A stretch of DNA of 64,000 nt from Anthostomella pinea (taxonomy: Eukaryota > Ascomycota > Sordariomycetes > Xylariales > Xylariaceae): the NCBI GenBank assembly GCA_963556695.1, contig CAUWAG010000014.1, positions 1 to 64,000 of the forward strand, given 5' to 3'. A program made the translations under genes and the position numbers. Numbering within the stretch: the stretch's first letter is position 1; the number at the start of each line of letters is the position of its first letter. Below are positions 44,397-54,406 of the stretch, one piece after another. Below the pieces are notes generated by a model that was not told the origin of the DNA, searched no databases, and saw only the letters and a list, made by a program, of their open reading frames with translations.

Positions 44397-46190
44397 CCTG
44401 ACTTTTGTCGCCAAGAAAGTTAGTAAGGTAGCAAATCGCCTTTGAGGACTATGCAACACAGTCAAAGGACTCCCAGTAAAGTCAACCAAGAGGGCTGTGA
44501 AAGCTTGTGTTATTCCTATTCTTACACACGGCCTGGAGGCCTGGTACCCGGGAATCAAAAAAATTAGGAGCTTAGGTGGGACATCAGCATGTCGCATTAA
44601 GGGGCTTCTTGAAACAATAGATACTGCATTATGAACGGCGATCAGGATTATCTTGCCAGTCTGGAAAACACACCCTGGACATATCCTACACTTTGAATCA
44701 CAGATTCCCCTAGCAAGAGTTCTTGCAGAGTCAATAAGACGACGTCATAGCCTCTGACTCGGACGAATAGATCAGAGACACCCTCTTGTTGGCAGGCTCT
44801 AAATACAAGCTCGCAAAGAACCAACAAGGCTATAAAGGAGTTTCCAGCTAGTCCCTGACTTCCAGAGACCAACACTCACCAAGCCATCATAGAAGAAGTT
44901 GTTACGGTACAAGTACATTGTACCTCCATATGTACCTATATATATGGGAGGCCCACCTCCCACCTGAAGCGGCCTTCCTTCTTCCTTCTTCCTTCTTCAT
45001 AGATCGTTGAATCTAGCTTTATCTATCCATCAGTCCTGACCAGTTGTACTGCAGGCCTGATCGTCACAGAAGTCCCCAATCTAAAAGGACAAAGACAAAG
45101 AGATAGAGCTCTTCAAGGAATGATTACAAGAGAGAAATATGAATACTGACCTAGTCATCTACTCAGATGGATCACAATTGGACGACAAAGGCACAACCCG
45201 CACTGGATGGGGCTACACCATCAGGAAAGGCAATATTACACAAGAAGTATACCAAAGAAAGGGCAGACTTTTTAAACAGAAGTAATAGATGTTGAAGTCT
45301 ATAGCGCTCTCTAAGGGCTTGCAATAACCAGGGCAATTGGACACAGAAAATAACTATATGTCTGCCTGGACAACACAGCAGTGGAAGATAGGCTCAATGG
45401 GACTCCACCCGAGAAATCACAGAACATTTTTCTATGATTCCAAGAACTTGCCACGGCACACACTCCTGGAGTGACCGTCAAGTGGATTCCTAGACACAGA
45501 GATATTAATGGCAACAAAGCTACCAATATACTAGTAAAAAAGGGTGCCATGCTAGAATAAGACACAACAAACCTTCCTATAATCTCATGGGTTAAAAAAG
45601 ATCTCAAAAAAAAGGACAAAAAAGAATTCAATCAATAACAAAAAGACCCATCAGAATTTAGGTATCAAGAAGTATACTTACATATAGTAACTAAAAAAGA
45701 CCTTATATCTTTTAAGAGGAGTACTTTATATAGACTTCTAGCGGCCAGATCTGGACATGGCGACTTTGCCAGATACCACGAACGCTTTGGGCATACAGAC
45801 TCGAATGATCATTATAGCTATGGAGAGAAAAAAATACCACAACACGTTTTCTTTTGTAAGAGGCTGGGGAAAAATCGGCTGCTGCCCAGGTACTCGCCTA
45901 GGACAGCTCGTTTATAATACTTAGGGGAAAGGAGCACAGAATGGACAAAATTCGTGGAGAAGAGCAAATTCTTTTCATCAATCTGCCCTCAATAGATAGC
46001 TGTTCTTAAAGGACCAGATGGATGACCCAAGGTCATACCGCCGCAACAACGGGAATGGGCTCGTGAGCGGGACTGACTGTACTTATTATCTTGATACCTC
46101 CACAACCCTGCGATGCAGAGGCTCTGGGAGGCGTGGTTTGCACTACTGAGGAGCTACTCCCCACGTTAAATACAATCAATCAATCAATCA
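44397..46190 (+). mobile_element. LINE copy 3, 3' half, plus strand, ending in an AATC tail
   Basis: 5'-truncated LINE beginning in the RT thumb (GCCAAGAAAGTTAGTAAGG) and running through RNase H remnants and the 3' UTR to the CAATCAATCAATCAATCA tail at 46170-46190. It carries many stop codons, including CTTTGA where copy 1 has CTTCGA, and a solo LTR at 44900-45068. It cuts off the N terminus of the SprT-like pseudogene. Confidence 0.88.
44900..45068 (+). mobile_element. Solo LTR, 169-bp family, duplication GAAGT, nested in LINE copy 3
   Basis: TGTTACGGTAC ... GATCGTCACA, 169 bp, flanked by GAAGT at 44895-44899 and 45069-45073. Alignment with LINE copy 4 (about 61670) shows the LINE is continuous without it, so it is a secondary insertion. 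A TATATATATGGG box at about 44936 suggests plus orientation. A related truncated end is at 61011-61050. Confidence 0.9.
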
Positions 46191-46334
46191 TAGAATGGCA
46201 ATATCATCAGCACAGAAATAGGGGACAATAACCATTTGTTGAAGCTTTTGCCTCCGTGAGACCAGCTAGCTGGGCAGCTGTGTATATTTGTATAGTATGA
46301 GACCTAGCCTAGCCTAGCTCGCCCGATAGTGAAG

Positions 46335-46456
46335 GAAGTCGAGCCCTATGGTGCATGCTCTAGATGACTGACAGCCATAAGACGTGACTAGCAGTGGGGA
46401 CCTGGAGACACAGCCAGAGGCCTTTCTCTCCTCTTCCCTAATCTGTGTCTCAGGCA
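46335..46456 (+). repeat. Dispersed 122-bp repeat, copy A
   Basis: AAGTCGAGCCCTATGGTGCA onward matches, with scattered differences, the reverse complement of 63418-63542. It is non-coding as far as I can see, and the element type is unknown. Confidence 0.65.
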
Positions 46457-46975
46457 CTTTATGCCGCTGTCTTGGTCGTACTAAGACTTGATATGTTACT
46501 GAAGCTATGTGCTCTCCACGGCAAACCATTCTAGATATGTGGCAATAACAACGACTTCTAAAGTCCGGCTAGGGTCTAAATCCGGAACACGCAATAGCAC
46601 GGATGTCGAAGCAGGCCTAAAAGACCGCTATAGTGGGAGACTCGAGCAGATTATGGAGTACTGTAACCACAAAGGCAAATGTCAATTTGTGGACGTGGTA
46701 TCCAAGTCCTGCGGAGCTTCAAAGTTGAGGCTCTTCGATAGAGTATAAAAGCCCGGCATGAGACCACAGATCGAGCAGTATAACTTGTCCAGGATATCCC
46801 AAGACGTTGTTGGTATAAGTCAAGTTGGCGCCGAATTTGATGGACAGGGTTCGTGGATTTGTCTCCTCCGTTGTGGTGGAAGAGGTTTTAACTCTATAGT
46901 CGAATTGTGAAATAGTGGTTCTTAGGCGAGGAAGAAATCTGTCAAACAGTGCGTGCGGGCTTTCAGATGGGTGAA

Positions 46976-47119
46976 AACGTATATTCTGGTGTAATCCGTG
47001 ATGTTGTTGGGTCTGTGTGAAAATCCTGCTGTGGGCTAAGTGGCCTAAAAATGCCTTATTGGCCTTGTTGGTGCACTGCCACCTCCCTGAACGCCACGGT
47101 GGCTTGCGCACCATTCAAC
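46976..47119 (-). repeat. Dispersed 144-bp repeat, copy B
   Basis: Reverse-complement partner of 27264-27408. It forms the 3' part of a possible minus-strand frame (47373-47056). Confidence 0.7.
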
Positions 47120-47373
47120 AAAATCATCGCATTCATCATGCTAGGCATCCACCCCGCATGAAACGATGATGGTGCTGATAGCAGCACTTTTGGACCTGTG
47201 CATAGCGTACGTGGATTTCGTAAGAATTCAATTCCTACAAAACCTTTCCGAGCTATATGTGCAAAACGAGTGAAGGGTGTCCGCTCTGAGCGGTGTGTAC
47301 AAAGAAGAGAAGAGTAAAAGGGCCCCATGAGCCATATGTACAAGAAAATGATGAGCACAACACGAGCTCTCAC
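47056..47373 (-). CDS. Possible hypothetical protein overlapping a dispersed repeat
   Basis: A 105-residue frame begins MRARVVLIIFLYIWLMGPFY, hydrophobic enough for a signal or membrane segment, and ends in NGAQATVAFREVAVHQQGQ, the part shared with the repeat at 27264-27408. No family recognised. Sharing a coding-looking segment between two loci suggests fragments of a duplicated gene. Confidence 0.25.
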   Translation of the reverse strand: MRARVVLIIFLYIWLMGPFYSSLLCTHRSERTPFTRFAHIARKGFVGIEFLRNPRTLCTGPKVLLSAPSSFHAGWMPSMMNAMILLNGAQATVAFREVAVHQQGQ

Positions 47374-47463
47374 CAGAGCAACTACTTCTCCTCATCCGCC
47401 AATGCACCATCAGTCCAGTCCACTTGCATTTTCATTCCACGAGCGGTGTCCGGCTGGGATAAA

Positions 47464-48029
47464 TTAACAGGTGAAGCCACAGTCCATGTCGAGAGTTTCT
47501 TTGTCAGAGAAGGTGTTGGCGATGTCCCATTGGCCGACCTTGCAGTGGGCGTTCGACGACTTGGCCTCGCCACTCCCGAAGGTCGTGTCTCCATAGACGA
47601 AGCTCGCCTGGCGCAATAAAGTATTAGTTTGGATCCTTCCGAAGAAGGGAGAGAAAGAGAAAAAGGGGGAGAGAAGAAAAGAAACCCCGACATGATGGCG
47701 CTTACCTCGTCCTTTTTGTTGTCAGAGCCAAAGTTGATGCTGACGTCGAGCTCCTTGGGGAGGTTCTGGCTCTTGAAGATGATGACCTTGCCGTCGCTGT
47801 TGGACTGCTCGTCGGTGTACATCTGGAACTGGTTGGCGTCGTAGATGGTGATCGTGGCCTTGTGGCCGGTGTTGTAGTGCGCGACCTCGCGGATATGCAG
47901 GGTGCACCAGCCGCCGGCGAACCGCTTCTCGACAGCTGCGGCGGCGTTGCTGCTGCTGTCGGTGACTGGCGCGGCGACAGAGAGCCCGGCCAGGACGAGG
48001 AAGGAGGCGACGGCGGTTGAGGCGTACAT
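47464..48029 (-). CDS. Small secreted cysteine-containing protein
   Basis: Exons 48029-47706 and 47607-47464 (98 bp intron GTAAGC...CGCCAG) encode 155 residues. A signal peptide is clear (MYASTAVASFLVLAGLSVAA, cleavage likely near APVTD), followed by a short propeptide ending EKR, a likely Kex2 site. The mature part starts FAGGWCTLHIREV and ends DMDCGFTC, with four cysteines (positions near 41, 132, 151 and 155 by count) that could form two disulfides. Small, secreted, Kex2-processed and Cys-paired proteins of fungi include effectors and antimicrobial proteins. I do not recognise this fold and assign no activity. It has a TATA box and appears intact. Confidence 0.75.
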
Positions 48030-48185
48030 GGTCAATGTATGTAGTTGGAGGAAGATGTGATGATGGTGTTGTTGAAGGTAGTGGTGTTTGTAGTAAATCA
48101 AGTTGATCTGAGAGTCTGGACTGTTGTGCTGTGTTGTGCTGTGAGCTGTTTTACTGACTGACCTTCTCGAGGTCCTCCTCTACTC

Positions 48186-48192
48186 TTATATA
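48186..48192 (-). promoter_or_regulatory. TATA box of the small secreted protein gene
   Basis: TATATAA on the minus strand lies about 157 bp before the ATG at 48029, within a CT-rich promoter. Confidence 0.5.
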
Positions 48193-49105
48193 GACATCTA
48201 CTGTCCCAGACATCCACATGATGCCTCTTTCTCAACGCAGGGAGTGCCCTTCACGTGGAGTGTCCCAGGCCATCACTGGACAGTTCGTCTAGTTTGGGAC
48301 TTGATACCTGGAGTTTTCTATAATTGGTGATCGTGATCAAAGAGATGTACTACTAACCGTGGGCTCATTGGAGGGACCCTTGAGCTCACCTCCCTCGAGC
48401 CCACGATCATGTCCAAGAATGACCTCATTTTCGAAGCTGTCTCGGAGTACAGGGCTGTGTAAAGCAGAAGCTAAGGGTCCAGCTCTTCACCCGCAATTTC
48501 AGGTGAGGCTGATTCCCAAACGCCGGTCGAGGCCCAGGTTCAGATGACAGAGCCTGGACCACCACAAGCGTCGGAAGTAGTTCGACACATCGGGGGTCGG
48601 GGCTAGGTTGCCCGCGAATGCCCATCGGCGCGGGACGTCAGCTCGACGAAGGCTTCGCCCCCATCGGATGATTATGAGTAAAGCCATGGTCCGTGAAGCT
48701 GGCACTAGAGAGGTAGTGCAAGAATAGGGAAGGGAGTAGGCCGTGCTCCCAAGCGGCGTCGGTGTTTGTTTCTTGGAACCTCCGATCCTCCGGCCCGGCC
48801 CCTGAATGAAATGTCGCGGCACAACCACGGCCGGTACGTGCGCCAGAGGCCGGCGGTCAACTAGTAACTGGCTTGTTTCACCAAATGCAGTATTCCGCAG
48901 GGTATTCATGCGTTGAGTTCTATATCACTTATGGTAACGAAAATGATATCAAGATGAAGAATGAAGCATCTGTAACAATAAGAGTGTAGATCAGCTGTTC
49001 TAGACACGATCGACTTGCAATCCCTACTGGCAGATCATACGTCGGGGTGATCATCAATTTCGCTCCGTGATGTGTCCCTGCGCCCTCCGTGCTCGTACCA
49101 GACCA
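48193..49105. other. Intergenic, nothing recognised
   Basis: A 136-codon minus-strand frame at 48499-48909 has no family features and I do not call it. Confidence 0.4.
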
Positions 49106-50386
49106 TCAACCACTCAGCGCCTTCTCCCAAGCCAAGTACAGCGGAATGATGTCGTCCAAGGTAGCCATGATGCTCACCTCCCGCGGCTTCCACCCCAGCT
49201 TCGTCAGCCTGCTGGGCCGAATGCGCATGTTGACGCCCATCCCGACGGCCATGTGGATCTGCCAGCTATCCAGGGGCGGCAGCTTCATGTCGGGGTTGAA
49301 CTCCTGCGTGCCTGCCAGGCAGACGCGCGCGGCGTCCTTGCTGCTCACGCTCACGACGTCGATGCTCCCGATGACGCCCGCCTTGTGCATCGGCGGCACG
49401 AGCCCTGCTATGAAGTCGCGGAATGCGACGTGCTCCAACACTGCGTAGTAGTACGCCTCGCGGCCCCAGAGCGGGAAGCCGGCCGGCTCTGCGGGAGGCT
49501 GGTTGCTATTGAGTGAGTCCAGGGCGTTGTCCACGAGCAGGAGGAAGGCTCGCGCGAGGTCGACACAGTGCACCCAGCCGAACTGGTTCTCGCCGGTGTT
49601 GATCTGGAAGGAGGCTTGGTGAGCACGTCCACACAACTTTCAGGGGATGAGAAGGGTGGGTGTTTCTTACCTTGAAGCCGGAGTTGAAGGCCCTCGCGGT
49701 GGTGACGAAGGCCCCGGTGGTCAGGGGCACCGGGTGCTCGATGGAAGGGCTGATGCCGCCAATACCGGGAGGGACTATGTTGGCCACGTACACATGCTCA
49801 CTCGCGTCTCTCAAGATGCGATTGGCCTTTCTCATGCGTCAGGTTTGGATCGAAGTTCATGATCTCCTTGATATCGTCCATGTCGTCCCAGACACGCGCG
49901 TCGGGAGACCCCGTGGGCTCGTCGTACAGGTCGCTCGTGCCCGTGGTCTGGACGAAGAAGCCCTTCTGCTTGCGCCCCGGCTCGCTCATGCTGTCGAGCG
50001 CTGCTTTGATGGCCGGCTCGTGCGTAATGTCGGGCGCACAGTTGAGCACAATGTCGGCCCGGCGGGACTCGGACGTGACGACATCCCCGGTGGAAAGGTC
50101 CCCCAGCACCGTCTGGGCCCGGGGATATTTGGCGCGCAGCCGCGTTGCTTTGGGCTCGTCTCGCACAAGGACCGTGACGGGGAGGTCGGGGTGTTCCGTC
50201 TGCAGCTGGTCGAGGACTGCTCCTCCGACGTGGCCTGTACCGCCAATGCTGGGAAAAGTTAGCTCGGCCGCGTCCTAGTCAGAAGATCTTCTCATTCAGG
50301 ACAGACTCTAGAGTCCAGAATCCAGAGTGCCATGATCCATTAGGGGCGAGTGGTGGGTCGATTGCTCACAGGAAAACGGATGGCAT
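49106..50386 (-). CDS. NAD(P)-dependent epimerase/NmrA-like protein, one-base frameshift
   Basis: Exons 50386-50370, 50248-49671 and 49603-49106 encode about 363 residues. The start MPSVFL joins IGGTGHVGGAVLD, a Rossmann GxxGxxG nucleotide-binding loop, and is followed by VTVLVRDEPKATRL, ADIVLNCAPDITHEPA, EHVYVANIVPPGIGG and GWVHCVDLARAFLLL. This is an atypical short-chain dehydrogenase of the extended or NmrA type, possibly a reductase or epimerase of small molecules. The frame breaks near 49833: one extra base after THE... separates NFDPNLTH from RKANRILRDASEH. Total exon length is 1093, exactly one base over 364 codons. Otherwise the gene looks complete. Read-level checking is needed to tell pseudogene from error. 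Confidence 0.78.
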
Positions 50387-50481
50387 CTTGGCAAGAAGGT
50401 GAAGCTTAGAACTCAGGGGCGCGCTTCGTACACAGGATATACTCAAGTAAGGCCTCTATACGCTGAACAAGACGAAGCATT

Positions 50482-50641
50482 AATCTATTGACGAGAATAT
50501 CAAGACTAGAGAGGAAAGGAAGAGAGAGAGAGAGATAGGTACAGTGGGAGGTTGCCCTTTTAAGGGGATCTTCTGGTCGGATCCTTCCCCTATTGGGAAG
50601 TATCCGCTTGTCATGTGGGAAGGTCTGTGCAGGCCGTCACA
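50482..50641 (-). mobile_element. Truncated copy of the 212-bp LTR family (left arm of fold-back)
   Basis: About 160 bases of the LTR in minus orientation, ending GGCCGTCACA. The other end is cut near 50482. It abuts an inverse-oriented LTR piece at 50642. Confidence 0.82.
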
Positions 50642-50768
50642 CAACCTCCTACTGTACCTATCTCTCTCTCTCTCTTCCTTTCCTCTCTAGTCTTGATATT
50701 CTTATAAATAGAGTAATAGCTGCTTGCTGCCGGCCATGTCCCAGCTCCCCAGTATGCTCGCCGTGACA
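50642..50768 (+). mobile_element. Truncated copy of the 212-bp LTR family (right arm of fold-back)
   Basis: About 127 bases of the LTR in plus orientation, starting inside the LTR (CAACCTCCTACTG) and ending CTCGCCGTGACA. With the preceding piece it forms an inverted pair that could fold into a hairpin. It truncates the pogo-type fragment that follows. Confidence 0.82.
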
Positions 50769-51405
50769 GTAGGATCTTCTGGATGATGTACCTCACATTG
50801 GCGTGAGTAGGGGCATGGCCGGCCTTTTCTTGGTACAGAATCCATAAAATCACCTTCTTTTCTTGAACAGGGCTTATTTTCTGCCTGTGAGTATGTCCTT
50901 CACGCTGGGTGCCAGTTGTAGGCATCGTGAATTCTTTAACTTTACGAGAAAGGGTGGTTTCTGGTACTCACTCCATAGCGCTGGACAGCCTTCTGGAGGG
51001 ACAGATCGTCACCGTTCACAGCGGTTATCGCCTTAGCAAGGTCTTTTTCGGTGTATAAAGCCGCCATTTCGACGTACTGAAACTTATGATGCTTACAGAA
51101 AAAAAGGAAAAAAAGAACCACAGAACTTCTGCCTGGTTGGAAGGGATAGGGGGCACGGGTCCCATTACCCCTCAGATTAGGGCCGGACGTGCTAACTTCC
51201 GACCCCTGCCACGGAACATCCCGCTGTAGGACACCTAATAAATTCCACATTGGAAGAAACACCAAGAAAAGATAATTCAGACGATATATTTATGATATCT
51301 ACAGCTTCAATCCTGATAGAGATGTGGGTGGGTGCAAATGTTGTGTTTTGGTGGGGGAACTGTCCCATCTGGGGGGCTGTCCCATCTGCATGCCCCCGCC
51401 GTTAC
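50769..51405 (-). mobile_element. Pogo/Fot1-type DNA transposon fragment with one GC-rich end
   Basis: The minus-strand frame from ATG 51067 (MAALYTEKDLAKAITAVNG, SLQKAVQRYG) is the N-terminal helix-turn-helix of pogo/Fot1 transposases. After a frame break at about 50955 caused by a tandem GAGT duplication, it continues VPETTLSRKVKEFTMPTTG and SPVQEKKVILWIL, the CENP-B-like DNA-binding part. The LTR at 50768 removes the rest. About 280 bp upstream, near 51347-51405, is a GC-rich block with two GGGACAG words. Layout and spacing match the terminal repeat of the complete element at 54407, so I take it as the transposon end. Confidence 0.75.
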
Positions 51406-51527
51406 GCCAGACATACCAAGGTGAACACTCGAAGGACATCGGGCAAACTGGTGTACACGTAACTACATCTTGGAAGTCACTCGCTCTGGCTAACAATCCC
51501 ATCTCGTGTTCACATACTGGACATAGA

Positions 51528-52110
51528 CTATATCTCGCCCCTCGCCTTCGCAGTAATACTCGCCGGATGGTTGACCCTGGCGCGAAGCAGCCGCTCGCGC
51601 TGCCAATCGCCCGCCTTGACGTCCTCGTACTTGGACGTCTCGCCCTCCGCCACAAATGTCGGCACAGTCCTGAGCATGACGTCCTGACTCGACGCGAAGA
51701 AGTACGCCAGGTTGTAGCACCCGCGCCCGCTGATGTTGCGCACCCGGTGCATCGTGCTCACGAACCTGTCGTCGAAGTAGTCCTCGGGCAGATCCAGGCC
51801 GAGTGCGATGAGCCGGAGCAGCACCGCTGAGCAGGCCTGCACGGCGGCGCGGTGCTCGTAGATGGTGCGATGAAAGTCTGCCGGCTGGGGCCACTGGTCC
51901 AACGGACGGGGAGGATGCGTCGATGCGTCGAGGTCGGACGCTGCGTGCTGTTACGGCTCGTAGGGGTCGTCGGCCATGTTGAAGGCCTCCTTCAGATCTC
52001 CACGCGTACGGTCATCGAGACGTGTCTCCATGAGAGCCTCGTACCCCTCCTTGATCGCGGGTGACTTGTTGATATGGATTTCCAAGCATGCCTATCCCGA
52101 AGGTTCGGTT
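51528..52110 (-). pseudogene. 2OG-Fe(II) oxygenase (IPNS-like) remnant lacking the HxD centre
   Basis: The minus strand reads CLEIHINKSPAIKEGYEALM, GDLKEAFNMADDPYEP, a TAA at about 51953, then LDQWPQPADFHRTIYEH, LLRLIALGLDLPEDYFD, and directly MHRVRNISGRGCYNLAYFF to DWQRERLLRAR. These are the N-terminal and C-terminal parts of an isopenicillin-N-synthase-like dioxygenase. In the family the iron ligands HxD and the jelly-roll core lie between DYFD and MHRV, roughly 80 residues that are absent here. The C-terminal His (MHRV) and the Arg/Ser co-substrate motif region remain. With the N terminus truncated, a stop and the core deleted, it cannot be an active enzyme. Confidence 0.7.
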
Positions 52111-52339
52111 GCTCTTCACTATCAACTCCGTAGTCCTGCCTCCGATTGTCATCGGACAGTTTGGTAAACGAATCCAACTAACCCTCGAGTTCCATGTTAG
52201 AATACCGGACAGAAGCATCGTGTCTTCATCAAGATATCCCAGGCCCCTTTCCGCCCGTTTTCTTCAAATCAGACTACTGACTACCTTAAGTATGGAGTCT
52301 TCTGCATGCTACAAGCTCGCAACTCCGGCGAAGCGGCCC

Positions 52340-53180
52340 GGCACGTTCTCACAGACAGGAACGCTCAAACGCGTGGGCCATGCTGGGCGGGATCAACTCC
52401 GTTATAACTTATGGGCAAGATGAGCACCAGCATCGTGAACCATCCGGACCTAGCGCGCTACGACCGCACGCAGACGGCGCCAACATGGTCGCAGCTCATC
52501 GCGCTGCCCATCGGCAACACGCTGTGCGCGACGCTCGGCATCTTCGGTACGAGCACGATCTGCGGCGCGCCGGCGACGCCGTCGTGGCCCTGGGCTTCGT
52601 CTTCTTCATCCTCGGCAGCGACCTCGGCGCCAACGTGATCCTCTGGGGCGCCGCCACCGCGGTGCTGTTCCCGCGCTACTTCAACATACGCCGCGGCATG
52701 TACATCTCGTACGTGCTGGGCATCCTCGTGTTCCCCTGGCGCATCCTCAAGAACGCCTCCAGCTTCCTGCAGTTCCTGGGCGGCTACAGCAGATATCTTC
52801 CCGGGCCCCTTCGTCGGCATCTTCCTCACGGACTACCTGGTGTGCCGCCGGGGCAATGTGCATGTGGCCGACTTGTATACGCTCGGGGGCCGGTATTTGT
52901 ACCGGCACGAGGCCCACTGGCGCGCGGCCGTGGCCTACGTCGTCGCCCGTGGTCCTTCCTATCCCCGGGTTCGCGCGGACGTTCGGCGAGCCTATGCCCC
53001 TAGCCTGGTTGCGGATATACCAGGTCAGTTGGCTGCTCACGTGTACGCTTAGTAGTGTCGTCTATTGGCTGCTGTGCTTCGTAGGGGTGTCGTCGTGGAC
53101 GAAAAGCAGATGGCAGTCGAGGCGATCGCGTGGGAGCAGTTGGAACCGTACATCGACCCGGAAAATAGAGCGAATACAGG
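52340..53180 (+). pseudogene. NCS1-family nucleobase/nucleoside permease remnant
   Basis: Recognisable NCS1 pieces occur in order but in changing frames: SNAWAMLGGINSVITYGQ (52365-52420), MSTSIVNHPDLARYDRTQTA (from 52411, one base shifted), ALGFVFFILGSDLGANVILW and FNIRRGMYISYVLGILVFPW (52590-52750), FPGPFVGIFLTDYLVCRRG, VADLYTLGGRYLYR, then LPIPGFARTFGEPMPLAW and a helix-rich end. NCS1 carriers import uracil, allantoin, cytosine or related compounds with protons or sodium. A segment between GIFGTSTI and ALGFVF appears deleted, and at least three frame changes are needed. The N-terminal third is missing. It is a clear pseudogene. Confidence 0.78.
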
Positions 53181-53438
53181 GCCAGGAGCCACCCTATAGT
53201 CGAAGCTGTGGGCGTGAGCAACGGCCCGAAAGTGTAGCACATCACATGAGCAGCATATACAAAGAGCCCCAGATGTTGAAGCCTCAGACCTGCCTCTGGT
53301 CCGCAATTGGGGGCTCCCCTAGCCTCTAGGGAGCGATTGTAGCCACACATGTCTCCCCCCGGGATTTTCCCTACGAAGAATCATAATTGAAGGATCTAGG
53401 AGTCGGCCACTCCGCAACTGCAGAGCGTGTAGTCTGTA

Positions 53439-53654
53439 CACTCAGCCCTCATAGGTCTCCGTACGCTCGCTTATGTTGCTAAGATTCCATGATGCCCATG
53501 GGATATTTCTAAATACCGAATAAGCATATAGGAATAAGCAGCTTTGGAACCATACGCCACTCTAATTGCTTTTTCCAGTGTGCTTATAGCGATCTTGTGA
53601 ATGTATCTTTATCTGCTGGAAGGGTGGCGTACGGAGACTTATACGGGTTCAGTG
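53439..53654. mobile_element. MITE, TA-flanked, copy B (216 bp)
   Basis: Inverted ends CACTCAGCCCTCATAGGTCT at left and ACTTATACGGGTTCAGTG at right, with TA at 53437-53438 and 53655-53656. Same family as 29788-30014. The core again holds AATAAGCA words. Non-coding. Confidence 0.82.
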
Positions 53655-53656
53655 TA

Positions 53657-54404
53657 CTATGCGTTGGGCTTGAATCAAACTTCAAATCACTTCAGACAAT
53701 ACACACTGCCTAGAGCGATCAGTACCGTCTTTGACTCTACTCTCTACAGCGTGTCGGGTCTGACCGAGTGCTTGTAGCCAAGTAGTGAAAAAGACATACC
53801 GTACAGGAAGGCGTGACTGGACCCATCTGACAGACAGTGGACAACATCCCTGGCGCTACTCCGCAGGATGAAGGCCGGCAAAATGCATGGTAGCTTCATA
53901 TTGACCCCTGTGGGGATATGGGATCTTGCCCACGCCACGGTGATGCCATTGCATACGATATGCAGGCTCGATGGAGATATCCGAGAACGGGAGCATGCGT
54001 GGCCGGCTCCAGTCGGGTTCTCGGCGAGATACTTGTCGTGGGAACCTGGCAAGGGGTGAGTGAATGGCGAGCAAAAAGCGCCGAGGGTGGCTATTATTCC
54101 GGAAGACAAGCTGTTATTATAGAGACATCTGTGTTTATCTTAACTTTTCGTTTTGGTTTTCTTTAGGTAGTTAGAACGGTGGAACACAAACCGTGCTGCC
54201 CAAATTCAGGCCGAATGTTGAGCAGCATGGCAAGCGGTACTGTGTCCGATGGTAAGGAGCTTATGTTATTTTCGGAGAGGCGGTTCTCGATGCAGCTGCG
54301 TATAAGAAGACCGGTGTCAGTTTCGCTCATAGCAGCCATAATATAAGGAAGTCAAAGGTCAAAGTGTCCTTATAGAAGCTGGTCGGAGGAGGCGAAGTGT
54401 TGGT
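53657..54404. other. Intergenic, nothing recognised
   Basis: Frames of up to 121 codons on both strands near 53744-54166 overlap one another and match no family. The pogo element inserted at its right end. Confidence 0.4.
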
Positions 54405-54406
54405 TA

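Noticed and set aside
46190..46260. Remnant of another reverse transcriptase (FCADDIAIL on the minus strand)
   Set aside because: Only about 18 residues with a YADD-like string; nothing else of an RT nearby. Too short to support.
48499..48909. A 136-residue minus-strand gene
   Set aside because: No recognisable motif, Arg/Pro/Leu-rich composition as in shadow frames, and no supporting splice or promoter context.
50462..50540. CRISPR-like or tandem repeat from the recurring GAGAATATCAAG word
   Set aside because: The recurring word is part of the 212 bp LTR family and appears at scattered, differently oriented sites.
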